Source: 2-02-FULL-47-50 sp964479045
GTDB taxonomy: Bacteria; Pseudomonadota; Gammaproteobacteria; Eutrophobiales; Eutrophobiaceae
NCBI GenBank assembly: GCA_964479045.1
Contig: CAYZJI010000006.1
Span: 1 to 64,000, forward strand
Direction: 5' to 3'
DNA length: 64,000 nucleotides
Position numbers and translations under genes: made by a program. Below, one piece after another: positions 28,132 through 36,819 of this stretch. The notes beneath the pieces were generated by a model that did no database searches, was not told the origin of the DNA, and saw nothing but the letters and a program-made list of their open reading frames with translations. Numbering within the stretch: position 1 is the first letter of the stretch; every line of letters begins with the position of its first letter.

Positions 28132-29262
28132 ATGTCTGACCTGCTGGGTACCAACGATTCTGACCTCCTTACGGGCACGGATTTCGACGATCTGATCCTC
28201 GGCCTTAATGGCGATGACACCCTCGATGGCAGCAGCGGCAATGATCGCCTCATCGGCGGCCGGGGGGATGACCTTTATTATGTAGACTCTGCCGGTGATA
28301 TGGTGATTGAAACCGGCGGTCAAGGCATTGATACCGTGGCAAGCTCGATTTCATGGACACTCGGTGATCATCTCGAAAACCTCACACTGCTTGGCGGCGC
28401 TGACAACTCTGGCACCGGCAATTCCCTACAAAACATTCTCATCGGCAATATCGGCATGAACATACTGTCAGGTGAAAATGGCAATGATCACCTGGAAGGC
28501 CGTGAAGGTAATGATGTCCTGCTTGGCGGAGGTGGCCAAGACAAGCTTGACGGTGGTAGCGGCGATGATTTTCTCAACGGTGGTCAGGGGCCCGACCGGA
28601 TGTTTGGCGGTACGGGCAATGACACCTACATCGTGGATGACGCCGGTGATCTGGTGATAGAACTGCCCAACAGTGGTATAGACACCGTTCTGAGTTATGC
28701 CTCCTATCACACGCTGTGGTTAGGAACCGAGAATCTTGAACTGCACGGTGATGCGCGTAACGGCACCGGCAATGATCTCAACAACCGTATCACCGGCAAT
28801 CAGGAGAGCAATAATCTTGATGGCAAGGCGGGGAATGACACATTGATCGGCCATGCCGGTAATGACCGTCTGCTGGGTGATGATGGTGACGACCTGCTCA
28901 ACGGTGGCGCTGGTCAGGACACCCTGACCGGCAGTACCGGTAATGACACTTTCCTTTTCACCAACTTGGCAGGTGGCCCGGACAAAATCATGGACTATGA
29001 AGGCGCAGGCAGTGCGGCCCTGGATATCATTCAGCTTGATCAGGCATTTTTTTCTGCATTGGGTACGGGCGCTCTTGCTTCAACACATTTCGTCGCAGGA
29101 ACCAGGCCGGTCGCACTTGATGCAGATGATTTCATACTCTATGACACCTTCAGCGGTGCATTATTCTATGATGCGGATGGATCTGCCGCGGGCACTGCTG
29201 TGAAATTTGCCACGGTTGCCGGAGCACCGGCATTGGATGTTTCCGACTTTCAGGTCGTGTAG
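28132..29262 (+). CDS. RTX-type calcium-binding secreted protein (376 aa)
   Basis: A 376-residue protein made almost wholly of RTX nonapeptide repeats (GGxGxDxLx), seen from about residue 18 onward, e.g. GGGGQDKLDGGSGDD and GGAGQDTLTGSTGND, with two longer interruptions containing TYIVDDAGDLVIE-like strands. The last 90 residues (DKIMDYEGAG..., LFYDADGSAAG) form the usual uncleaved type I secretion region. Such proteins leave the cell by a type I system and fold on binding Ca2+. No catalytic domain is visible. A perfect TATAAT hexamer at 28091-28096 lies about 35 bases before the ATG, but no convincing -35 is seen. Confidence 0.85.
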   Translation: MSDLLGTNDSDLLTGTDFDDLILGLNGDDTLDGSSGNDRLIGGRGDDLYYVDSAGDMVIETGGQGIDTVASSISWTLGDHLENLTLLGGADNSGTGNSLQNILIGNIGMNILSGENGNDHLEGREGNDVLLGGGGQDKLDGGSGDDFLNGGQGPDRMFGGTGNDTYIVDDAGDLVIELPNSGIDTVLSYASYHTLWLGTENLELHGDARNGTGNDLNNRITGNQESNNLDGKAGNDTLIGHAGNDRLLGDDGDDLLNGGAGQDTLTGSTGNDTFLFTNLAGGPDKIMDYEGAGSAALDIIQLDQAFFSALGTGALASTHFVAGTRPVALDADDFILYDTFSGALFYDADGSAAGTAVKFATVAGAPALDVSDFQVV

Positions 29263-29347
29263 TCCTGAATTCCCTCCACATCACACGCGCTCATGATCCG
29301 ATTTGTCATGTAGCGGAAACTAACCCCTGTTAAAACAGTACGCAACT

Positions 29348-29365
29348 CAGGTAAATATTTACCTG
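29348..29365. promoter_or_regulatory. 18-bp perfect palindrome, candidate operator
   Basis: CAGGTAAATATTTACCTG is a perfect dyad in the long leader region before the giant RTX gene. Its size and symmetry fit a dimeric transcription factor site. The regulator is unknown. Confidence 0.4.
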
Positions 29366-29491
29366 TGGTGCAGCGCAATATGATTTTCAGATCAAAATGT
29401 GCATGATTTTTGCAGCTTAAGCTTTAAATATCTGTAAACATCTTTTAACGGTTTTTATTTAGCAGTGCACCATTTGTAAGGATTCAACGAT

Positions 29492-29641
29492 ATGAAGAAG
29501 CCAGGACCCATTATTAGCACTATACAAATGGAGTATAATTTGTGTACTAGTTCAGCATTTGGACTACATACGTCAACAAATCCAATGAACTATTATGTCG
29601 TTAAGACCGTACACATTTCACAGTTTTTGATTACTAACTGA
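29492..29641 (+). CDS. Possible 49-residue small protein
   Basis: An ATG at 29492 preceded by AAGGA with a nine-base gap opens a 49-codon frame ending in TGA at 29641, 40 bases before the giant RTX gene. The peptide starts MKKPGPIIST and has no recognisable signal or domain. Codon use is not convincing and the frame may be chance within an AT-rich leader. Confidence 0.2.
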   Translation: MKKPGPIISTIQMEYNLCTSSAFGLHTSTNPMNYYVVKTVHISQFLITN

Positions 29642-29681
29642 TACAGACACTTTGCGGCATCACACTTGAGGTATTAAATCT

Positions 29682-32600
29682 ATGGCTACATTTACCTTCA
29701 CCAGCGGGACCAACAACTTTGGTGGTACGACTTTAAACGATATCTATGTACTGGCTGACCCCACGTTCTTCGGTATCACCGACACTGCCAACGGCGGCGG
29801 CGGTACAGACAGGCTGAATATAGGTGTGAACCTGGGTACCGTCAGCGGGACTGTTGATCTCGGTACCCGACTCACCTTCGTCGAATCCATCACGTTGCTC
29901 GGCACCGGTGACCTCAGTGTAGATGCAGATCAGTTGACACGCGCCATCACATTTACCGGCAACTCCGGTATCAACTCCATATCCGGAGGCTTGGCTGCCG
30001 ACAAGATCACGGGTGGCGGCGGTGCTGACATACTCCTCGGCGGCGGTGGTAATGACACCTTCTTTATTTCCTCTGTTGCAGATTTTGCAACCGGTGAAGT
30101 TATCAACGGCGGTGCTGCAGGCACGGGCCTTGGGCTTAACGATGCCATCATTTATACCGGCACCACTGCAGCTTCACTGGTACTCACCACTGATGTCGAC
30201 AATGTTGAAAAGCTGACCATCGGGTCCGTGACCGGCTCCACCGCAGGCCTGATTGCCATCAACGTGGATGCTTCCGCGGTTGAAACCGGTATGAACCTCA
30301 CTGGTAACAACGGTGCGAACATACTGATCGGCACTGACTTTGATGACATATTGATTGGTAACGACGGTGCGGACACTCTGACCGGCGGCGACGGCAATGA
30401 CGGCTTTGGCCTTGCGGCCGTTGCTCATTTCGATGCAGGCGAGACCATGAATGGCGGCGCGGGTACTGATACCCTGTTCTGGACCGGTGGCACGGCACTG
30501 AGCCTCACCAACACTTTCCTTACTGACGCCAATTTTGCCAACTTCGAAAAGATCACCATCGGCACCATTGCCAATGTCACCACGGGTGCGGCGGCAATCA
30601 ATATTGATGCCAGTGCATTCTCCAGCGGCAAAACCATTACCGGCAACTCCGGCATTAACCGCATCACAGGCACCGGTTTTGATGACGTCATCACCGGCGG
30701 CAATGGTAACGACAACCTTATTGGCGGCGCAGGCAATGACACCTATAACTACAGCGCTACCACACAGTTTGCATTGGGCGAGACCGTTAACGACGCTTCT
30801 GGTACAAATGACGTCATCAATGTCACAGCCACTACCGGCACACTGACCCTTACCACCCGGGTTGATGGCATTGAGGTAATCAATCTGTCAGGTTCCGTCG
30901 GTGTTAACGCGGCAGCACTTGAAGCTGCCGTTGCCATCAACGGCGGCACCGGCGCCAACATTATTGTGGGTACGGCGTTCTCGGATAACATCGATGGCGA
31001 TGCCGGCGGTGATACCATCATCGTCAGCAATTCCGCGCATCATGGAGGTACTGAAACCCTCGACGGTGGAACGGGTACTGATACCGTCCGTTTCGCCAGC
31101 GTTACTGCAGGCCAGACCCTGACCCTGAATACCAACACGGCCGGCATTGAAGCTATTGTCATCGGCACCGGTACTACGGCCACTGCAGTGTCCACGGCCA
31201 CGACTGCACTCAACGTCGATGCCAGTAACCTCACCAACGGCGTCAGCATGACCGGCAATGCCGGTGCGAATACCCTCACCGGTACGGACTTCGATGACAC
31301 CATCACCGGTGGCCTTGGCTCCGACACCCTGCAGGGCGGCGATGGCAATGACCTGTTCCTATTCGGCAATTCCAATTTTACTGCTTTGGAAGTCGTCAAC
31401 GGCGGCAGTGGTACAGACGTGTTCCGTTTTACCGGTGGTTCATCAACGGCGGCCACCACTGTCACCCTGACCGATAATGTCTCTAACGTTGAAATATTCG
31501 AAATCGCCACCGGCACCGGCGCCACTGGCGTCTTCACCGGCACGTTGTCGATCAATATGAACGCCAGCGCCATTACCGACAATGGTGTGAGCATGACCGG
31601 CAACTCCGGCATCAACACCCTGACCGGTACGGCGTTTGATGACGTGCTGGATGGCAACGGCGGCCGCGACACGCTGAATGGTGGCGCCGGCAATGATACC
31701 TTCAAGCTGACCAACAACCTGCATTTTGCAGCAGGTGAAATCATGGATGGCAGCACGGGCAACGACACGCTGAATTATACCGGCGCGGCAGCCACCCTGA
31801 CGCTGACCACCGGCATCCGCAACATCGAGTTCATGACCGTCACCTCCGGCAGCGCAGCCATCAATGTCAATGCGGCGGCGGTGACTACGAATGGTATGAC
31901 GATCACTGGTAACGATGGCAACAACACCATCACCGGCACCGCGCTGAACGACACCCTGAGCGGCGGTGATGGCATCGCCGACGGCAGTGACACCCTGAAC
32001 GGTGGCGCAGGCATTGATACCGTTGATTACTCCGGTGCCACCGGCAACATTACGATGGATCTTTCCAGTGGTGCTGCACAGAATACCGGAGGCGCCGGCA
32101 CAGACACCGTCACCAACATTGAGAACATCACTGGCGGTTCGGGCAATGACACCCTGAGCGGCACCACGGGTGATAACGTCATTATAGGCGGCAACGGCAA
32201 TGACACCCTCAGCGGTGGCAGCGGCAATGACACCCTGACCGGCGGCACGGGCAATGACATCCTGACCGGCGGCACGGGCACTGACTCGCTTTCCGGCGGT
32301 GATGATGTTGACACCCTGAACGGCGATAACAGTGATTCCTTACTGGATGGCGGTAATGGTACCGATACTCTCAATTTCGGCGCCAATTTCGATGACACCA
32401 GCGACAGCCAGGTAGTTAATATTGAAAATGTAGTATTGACGGCGGCCGCATCACTCAACCTCGCCAGTCAGACCGAAGCTTTCACCATCACCGGTTCCAC
32501 CGGAAATGACAGCATTACCAGTGGCGGCGGCGCCGACACCATCAGTGGCGGCAACGGCAACGACACTATTACGGGCGGCAGCGGCGCCGACAGCCTCAGC

Positions 32601-34133
32601 GGCGGTGCCGGCAATGACACCCTGAATGGTGACAGCACTGACACCCTGCTGGATGGCGGCACGGAAACTGACACCCTCAACATCAACAGCTTCACTGATG
32701 GGGGCACTGACGACGCCAAGATCACGGGCATTGAGAACATCATTCTTACCGGTGCCGGGACCCTCGCCCTCAGTGCACAGACCGAAGCCTTCACCATCAC
32801 CGGCTCCAGTGGTGATGACATCATCTATGGCGGTACTGCTGGTGACAGCATCACCGGCGGCAGCGGCAACGATAATATCCAGGCTGGCATGGGAGATGAT
32901 TCAATCTTTGGCGGTTCAGGTGACACTTTCCTTGATGGCGGTGCCGACAATGACACGCTCTTCTTCGGTGGCAGCTTTGACGACGACACCGACGGTCAGA
33001 TCACCAACGTTGAGAATGTTACGCTCACAGCAGCCGCAACGCTGAACCTCGGCGCTCAAACTGAAGTCTTCACGATTACGGGCTCCTCGGGGGCGGACAC
33101 CATCACCGGCGGCACAGCTGCAGACAGCATCAGCGGCGGCGGCGGCAATGACGCCATTACGGCCGATGCCAGTGACACACTGATAGCGGGTGATGCGGAT
33201 ACCGACACCCTGGTTGTCAGCGCCAATTTCAATGACAGCAGTGATGGCCAGATCACCGGCATCGAACTCGTGACGCTCACGACGGAAACCACACTTACTC
33301 TCGATGCACAGACTGAAGGCTTCACCATCACCGGTTCCGGCAGCGATGACGTCATTACAAGTGGCAGTGGTGCGGACACCATCATTGGCGGCAATGGTGC
33401 GGACACCATCAATGGCGGTATGGGTATTGACACCCTGAGTGGCAATTCTGGTGCAGACAGCCTCTCAGGAGGCGCGGGCAACGACAGCCTGTTCGGCGAT
33501 GCCGATGACACCCTGCTGGATGGAGGATCAGAGATCGATACCCTCAATTTCAGTGCCAGTTTCGATGACGGCAGCGACGGACAAATCGTCAACATTGAAA
33601 ATATCGTACTGACGGCGGCGGCAACACTGGATCTGAGCTTCCAAACCGAGAGCTTCACGATTATCGGTTCTTCCAGCGGGGACGTCATCACCGGGGGTTC
33701 AGGTAACGATATTATCTCCAGCGGAGACGGCTTCGATGACTTGCATGGTGGCCAGGGCAATGACACCCTGACGGGTGGTACGAGTGGTGGTGGTGGTGAT
33801 TTCTTCTACTTTGAAACCACGCTGGGCACGTCCAATGTGGACACCATCACCGACTTCGATGGTAGCGACAATGATCAGATACTCCTGGATTTCAATGTGT
33901 TCGATGCCTTGACAGGCAATGGGGATCTGACCGTGGCGCAGTTCCAATCCGGCGCAGGGCTTACGGCAGGCACCACGGCGGATGCCCGGATCATCTACAA
34001 CACCACCAACGGCAACCTTTACTACGATGCCGACGGTAACGCCTCAACTGGAGATGAAGTCTTGTTTGCCAATCTTTCCAACCTGGCATCATTGGACAAC
34101 ACAAGCTTCACCGTATTCAACTTTATCGCATGA
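29682..34133 (+). CDS. Giant RTX repeat protein (1483 aa), putative secreted surface protein
   Basis: A 1483-residue, acidic, Gly/Asp/Thr/Asn-rich protein with no cysteine seen. It is built from two modular repeat classes joined by RTX nonapeptides. The N-terminal class (about seven copies, residues 60-800) has the pattern NxExxxIG...AINVDAS...TGNxGxNxITGTxFDD. The C-terminal class (about five copies, residues 900-1350) has IENxxLTAAATLxLxxQTExFTITGS. The last 110 residues (ITDFDGSDNDQILLDF, GNLYYDADGNAST) match the end of the smaller RTX protein upstream and form the likely type I secretion signal. No enzyme domain is visible. A surface layer or adhesin role is inferred from repeat architecture only. 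Type I exporter genes are not in the window. Confidence 0.85.
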   Translation: MATFTFTSGTNNFGGTTLNDIYVLADPTFFGITDTANGGGGTDRLNIGVNLGTVSGTVDLGTRLTFVESITLLGTGDLSVDADQLTRAITFTGNSGINSISGGLAADKITGGGGADILLGGGGNDTFFISSVADFATGEVINGGAAGTGLGLNDAIIYTGTTAASLVLTTDVDNVEKLTIGSVTGSTAGLIAINVDASAVETGMNLTGNNGANILIGTDFDDILIGNDGADTLTGGDGNDGFGLAAVAHFDAGETMNGGAGTDTLFWTGGTALSLTNTFLTDANFANFEKITIGTIANVTTGAAAINIDASAFSSGKTITGNSGINRITGTGFDDVITGGNGNDNLIGGAGNDTYNYSATTQFALGETVNDASGTNDVINVTATTGTLTLTTRVDGIEVINLSGSVGVNAAALEAAVAINGGTGANIIVGTAFSDNIDGDAGGDTIIVSNSAHHGGTETLDGGTGTDTVRFASVTAGQTLTLNTNTAGIEAIVIGTGTTATAVSTATTALNVDASNLTNGVSMTGNAGANTLTGTDFDDTITGGLGSDTLQGGDGNDLFLFGNSNFTALEVVNGGSGTDVFRFTGGSSTAATTVTLTDNVSNVEIFEIATGTGATGVFTGTLSINMNASAITDNGVSMTGNSGINTLTGTAFDDVLDGNGGRDTLNGGAGNDTFKLTNNLHFAAGEIMDGSTGNDTLNYTGAAATLTLTTGIRNIEFMTVTSGSAAINVNAAAVTTNGMTITGNDGNNTITGTALNDTLSGGDGIADGSDTLNGGAGIDTVDYSGATGNITMDLSSGAAQNTGGAGTDTVTNIENITGGSGNDTLSGTTGDNVIIGGNGNDTLSGGSGNDTLTGGTGNDILTGGTGTDSLSGGDDVDTLNGDNSDSLLDGGNGTDTLNFGANFDDTSDSQVVNIENVVLTAAASLNLASQTEAFTITGSTGNDSITSGGGADTISGGNGNDTITGGSGADSLSGGAGNDTLNGDSTDTLLDGGTETDTLNINSFTDGGTDDAKITGIENIILTGAGTLALSAQTEAFTITGSSGDDIIYGGTAGDSITGGSGNDNIQAGMGDDSIFGGSGDTFLDGGADNDTLFFGGSFDDDTDGQITNVENVTLTAAATLNLGAQTEVFTITGSSGADTITGGTAADSISGGGGNDAITADASDTLIAGDADTDTLVVSANFNDSSDGQITGIELVTLTTETTLTLDAQTEGFTITGSGSDDVITSGSGADTIIGGNGADTINGGMGIDTLSGNSGADSLSGGAGNDSLFGDADDTLLDGGSEIDTLNFSASFDDGSDGQIVNIENIVLTAAATLDLSFQTESFTIIGSSSGDVITGGSGNDIISSGDGFDDLHGGQGNDTLTGGTSGGGGDFFYFETTLGTSNVDTITDFDGSDNDQILLDFNVFDALTGNGDLTVAQFQSGAGLTAGTTADARIIYNTTNGNLYYDADGNASTGDEVLFANLSNLASLDNTSFTVFNFIA

Positions 34134-34141
34134 TAAAATTT

Positions 34142-34178
34142 CTCCCGGCATCCCGGCTACTGGCCGGGATGTTCCGGA
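34142..34178. terminator. Hairpin downstream of the RTX gene
   Basis: CATCCCGGC (34149-34157) and GCCGGGATG (34163-34171) form a nine-base stem with a five-base loop, extended by TCTCC/GGAGA outside. There is no adjacent T-run, so it may protect the 3' end rather than terminate. Confidence 0.4.
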
Positions 34179-34201
34179 GAGAAGAATGATCAAACGAAAC
34201 G

Positions 34202-34224
34202 GGGCGCGCAATGCGCCCTTTTTT
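34202..34224 (+). terminator. Rho-independent terminator of the RTX gene
   Basis: GGGCGC (34202-34207), loop GCAAT and GCGCCC (34213-34218) are followed directly by six T. This is a textbook intrinsic terminator on the plus strand, about 70 bases after the RTX stop codon. Confidence 0.85.
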
Positions 34225-34427
34225 GTGGGGATTTCCCGGAAGCACTGGTTGGTTCTGTCTGAATCTATATCGCCCGATTACAAAAATAGGCACTTTATGA
34301 CGCAAATTGTCACCTGGAATGATTTTAAATGTCCCGGTGCGTCAATTTTTCATGGAGCAAATACAGCCGTTTGAAGTGGTTTTTTTCTGCCAGTTTCAGT
34401 CGTTGCTTCTGTCATTTTCCCGAAACA

Positions 34428-36311
34428 TTATTTACCCAGCCGCAGAAACATTTTATTCAATCGCTGCACAAACCCGGCCGGATCTTCAAGCTGTGTGCCT
34501 TCACTGAGTTGCGCCTGCTCCAGCAGGATGACTGACCAGTCCGCAAATACCGCCTCGTCCTTTTCCCCTTTCATCATCAGTATCACCGGATGATCCGGAT
34601 TGATTTCGAGGATGGGTTTACTGCCGGTAATTTTCTGGCCGGAGGCCTTGAGGATACGTTCCAGCGTGCGGCCCATGTCATGTTCATCTGCGACCAGACA
34701 GGCCGGGGATGACGTGAGCCGTTGTGTGGTGCGCACGTCTTTGACTTTTTCATCCAGTGCTTTCTTGATCCGCTCAGTCAGTCCGGACAATTCTGTATCG
34801 GTGTCTGCAGATTTTTCAGCTTCCTTGTTTTCTTTTGCATCACCGAGATCAAGCTCACCTTTGGTGACCGACTGCAAGGGTTTGCCCGCATACTCATTCA
34901 AGTGGCTCGTGACCCACTCGTCGATCGGATCGGACATCAGCAACACTTCAATGCCTTTCTTGCGGAAGATTTCGAGGTGCGGGCTGTTCCTGGCTGCTGC
35001 AAAACTGTCTGCAGTAATATAGTAAATGGCTTTCTGGTCCGGCTGCATGCGCGATATATAATCATCGAGCGACACGGTTTGCTCTTCCTTGCCTTCCAAC
35101 GTTGAAGAAAAGCGGAACAGTTTAGCGAGATCTTCCCGCTTCTCGTGTTCTTCGATGATGCCTTCCTTCAGCACCCGGCCGAATTCCTTCCAGAACGTCT
35201 GGTATTTTTCTGCTTCCTTTTTAGCCATGTCTTTCAGCAGGCCAAGAAATTTTTTGGTGCAGCCGGAACGGATAGCATCAATGGTCTTGTTATGCTGCAG
35301 GATTTCGCGCGACACATTCAGCGGCAGATCATCGGCATCCACCACCCCGCGCACAAAACGAAGGTACGGCGGGATCAGTTGTTCCGCATCGTCCATGATG
35401 AACACCCGTTTCACATAAAGTTTCACACCGTGGCGCTGCTGACGGTCCCAGAGATCAAACGGGGCACGCTGGGGGATAAACAACAGGCTGCTGTATTCCA
35501 GCTTGCCCTCGACCTTGTGATGCAGGTGCGCGAGTGGTGGCTCAAAATCATGGGCCGTGTGTTTGTAGAATTCCTGATATTCCTCGTCCTTGATGTCTTT
35601 CCGGTTGCGCGCCCACAGCGCTGTGGCACTGTTGACGGTTTCGTCCCCTTTCGCATCTTTCCCTTCTGCAGGCATGACAATCGGCAGAGAAATATGATCG
35701 GAATAGCGCTTGATGATGCCGCGCAAACGATAGCCCTCCAGAAACTCCTTTGCGTCATCCCGCAGATATAATGTGACACGGGTCCCGCGTTTCGGCCGAT
35801 CTATGGATTCAACGGTATACTCACCCTGACCTTCTGAGACCCAGCGCACCCCCTGATCACGGTTCAGTCCGGCACGGCGGGAGACGACTTCCACCTTTTC
35901 CGCAACAATAAATGATGAGTAGAAGCCCACGCCAAACTGCCCTATGAGCTGGGCATCCTTGCTCTGGTCACCGGTCAAGGATTCAAAAAACTGGCGGGTG
36001 CCGGATTTGGCGATAGTGCCGAGGTGCTCAACGATTTCATCCCGGGACATGCCAATGCCATTGTCGGTCACGGTGATGGTTTTCTGTTTTTCATCGAATT
36101 CCACCCGGATTTTCAGTTCGGCCTCGTCTTCGTAGAGGCTGTCGTCCTTCAAGGCTTCGAAGCGTAATTTATCCGCCGCATCCGAGGCATTGGAAATCAA
36201 TTCACGCAGGAAAATTTCACGATTGCTGTAAAGTGAGTGGATCATCAGATCCAGCAATTGCCGGACTTCGGCCTGGAAGCCGCGTGTTTCGGCCCGGGTT
36301 TCAACGCTCAT
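34428..36311 (-). CDS. htpG: Chaperone HtpG (bacterial Hsp90)
   Basis: A 627-residue Hsp90 chaperone. The GHKL ATPase motifs are visible in the first 130 residues: SNASDAADKLR, DNGIGMSRDEI and GQFGVGFYSSFIV. Middle and C-terminal dimerisation domains follow and the length is normal. It has a strong ribosome site (GAGGAGG) and sits behind a near-consensus sigma32 promoter, so heat-shock control is expected. Confidence 0.97.
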   Translation of the reverse strand: MSVETRAETRGFQAEVRQLLDLMIHSLYSNREIFLRELISNASDAADKLRFEALKDDSLYEDEAELKIRVEFDEKQKTITVTDNGIGMSRDEIVEHLGTIAKSGTRQFFESLTGDQSKDAQLIGQFGVGFYSSFIVAEKVEVVSRRAGLNRDQGVRWVSEGQGEYTVESIDRPKRGTRVTLYLRDDAKEFLEGYRLRGIIKRYSDHISLPIVMPAEGKDAKGDETVNSATALWARNRKDIKDEEYQEFYKHTAHDFEPPLAHLHHKVEGKLEYSSLLFIPQRAPFDLWDRQQRHGVKLYVKRVFIMDDAEQLIPPYLRFVRGVVDADDLPLNVSREILQHNKTIDAIRSGCTKKFLGLLKDMAKKEAEKYQTFWKEFGRVLKEGIIEEHEKREDLAKLFRFSSTLEGKEEQTVSLDDYISRMQPDQKAIYYITADSFAAARNSPHLEIFRKKGIEVLLMSDPIDEWVTSHLNEYAGKPLQSVTKGELDLGDAKENKEAEKSADTDTELSGLTERIKKALDEKVKDVRTTQRLTSSPACLVADEHDMGRTLERILKASGQKITGSKPILEINPDHPVILMMKGEKDEAVFADWSVILLEQAQLSEGTQLEDPAGFVQRLNKMFLRLGK

Positions 36312-36350
36312 GCAAACTCCTCCTCAAACGCAATAAAAGTCATGTCCCCC

Positions 36351-36378
36351 AGATGGGGATAACCGGTTAAATTTCAAG
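36351..36378 (-). promoter_or_regulatory. Sigma32 (heat-shock) promoter of htpG
   Basis: On the minus strand CTTGAAA (36378-36372) and CCCCATCT (36358-36351) are separated by 13 bases. They match the sigma32 -35 and -10 consensus (CTTGAAA and CCCCATnT, spacer 13-15) and lie about 40 bases before the htpG ATG. Confidence 0.85.
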
Positions 36379-36494
36379 CCTTTTCCGGGATGTGGCAAGA
36401 CCCGGATTATATTTAATCACAGCGATTGCCTGCCCCGGTTTTAGAGTCCATAATTACCGGAGTTGCCACCCCAATATTTATGAGAAGACTGATT

Positions 36495-36740
36495 ATGAAA
36501 AAATATCTTAAACAGCTCGGCCAAGGCATGACAGAGTACATTATTATCGTCGCATTGATTGCCATCGCCGCTATCGCCGTATACTCGATCTTTGGTGACG
36601 TAGTCCGTAGCCAGGTCGGTGGTATGGCTGAAGAACTGGCAGGCAAGGATGGTGCGACCACGGCTGCCAAATCCGATACGGCAGCGGCAGGCGCAGGCAC
36701 GGCTTCTGATGCCAAGACCCTGGATAATTTCTCCGAATAG
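36495..36740 (+). CDS. Flp-like pilin, short form
   Basis: An 81-residue class III (Flp-type) prepilin. A short basic leader (MKKYLKQLG) ends at a G|QGMTEY processing site, matching the G|xxxxEY rule of Tad pilins, followed by a hydrophobic stem (IIIVALIAIAAIAVYSIFG). The tail is Ala/Asp-rich. The start at 36495 gives the normal short leader; upstream ATGs would over-extend it. A strong terminator follows at once, so it can be expressed as its own abundant transcript, as expected for the major pilin. Confidence 0.85.
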   Translation: MKKYLKQLGQGMTEYIIIVALIAIAAIAVYSIFGDVVRSQVGGMAEELAGKDGATTAAKSDTAAAGAGTASDAKTLDNFSE

Positions 36741-36750
36741 TTAAATCAGA

Positions 36751-36784
36751 CAGACGGCCCCGAAATCGGGGCCGTCTGCTTTTT
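36751..36784 (+). terminator. Rho-independent terminator after the pilin gene
   Basis: A 12-base perfect stem, CAGACGGCCCCG (36751-36762) with CGGGGCCGTCTG (36767-36778), loop AAAT, followed by CTTTTT. It separates the pilin from the rest of the Tad locus. Confidence 0.9.
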
Positions 36785-36819
36785 GTTGCTGTAAAACCCT
36801 CAAAGCGGGTATTGGTGTG

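Larger units (their letters stand above)
29263..29681. other. 419-base AT-rich intergenic region upstream of the giant RTX gene
   Basis: The base composition is markedly more AT-rich than the flanking genes. It contains an 18-base perfect palindrome at 29348-29365 and a possible 49-codon reading frame at 29492-29641. A looser inverted pair ACAAAT/ATTTGT lies around 29524-29542. It is the obvious place for promoter and control sites of the 1483-residue RTX gene, but I cannot assign a -35/-10 pair with confidence. Confidence 0.6.

Noticed and set aside
29682..34133. Many long open frames on the opposite strand and in other frames across the RTX gene
   Set aside because: They mirror the low-complexity Gly/Asp/Thr codons of the real gene, lack ribosome sites and family features.
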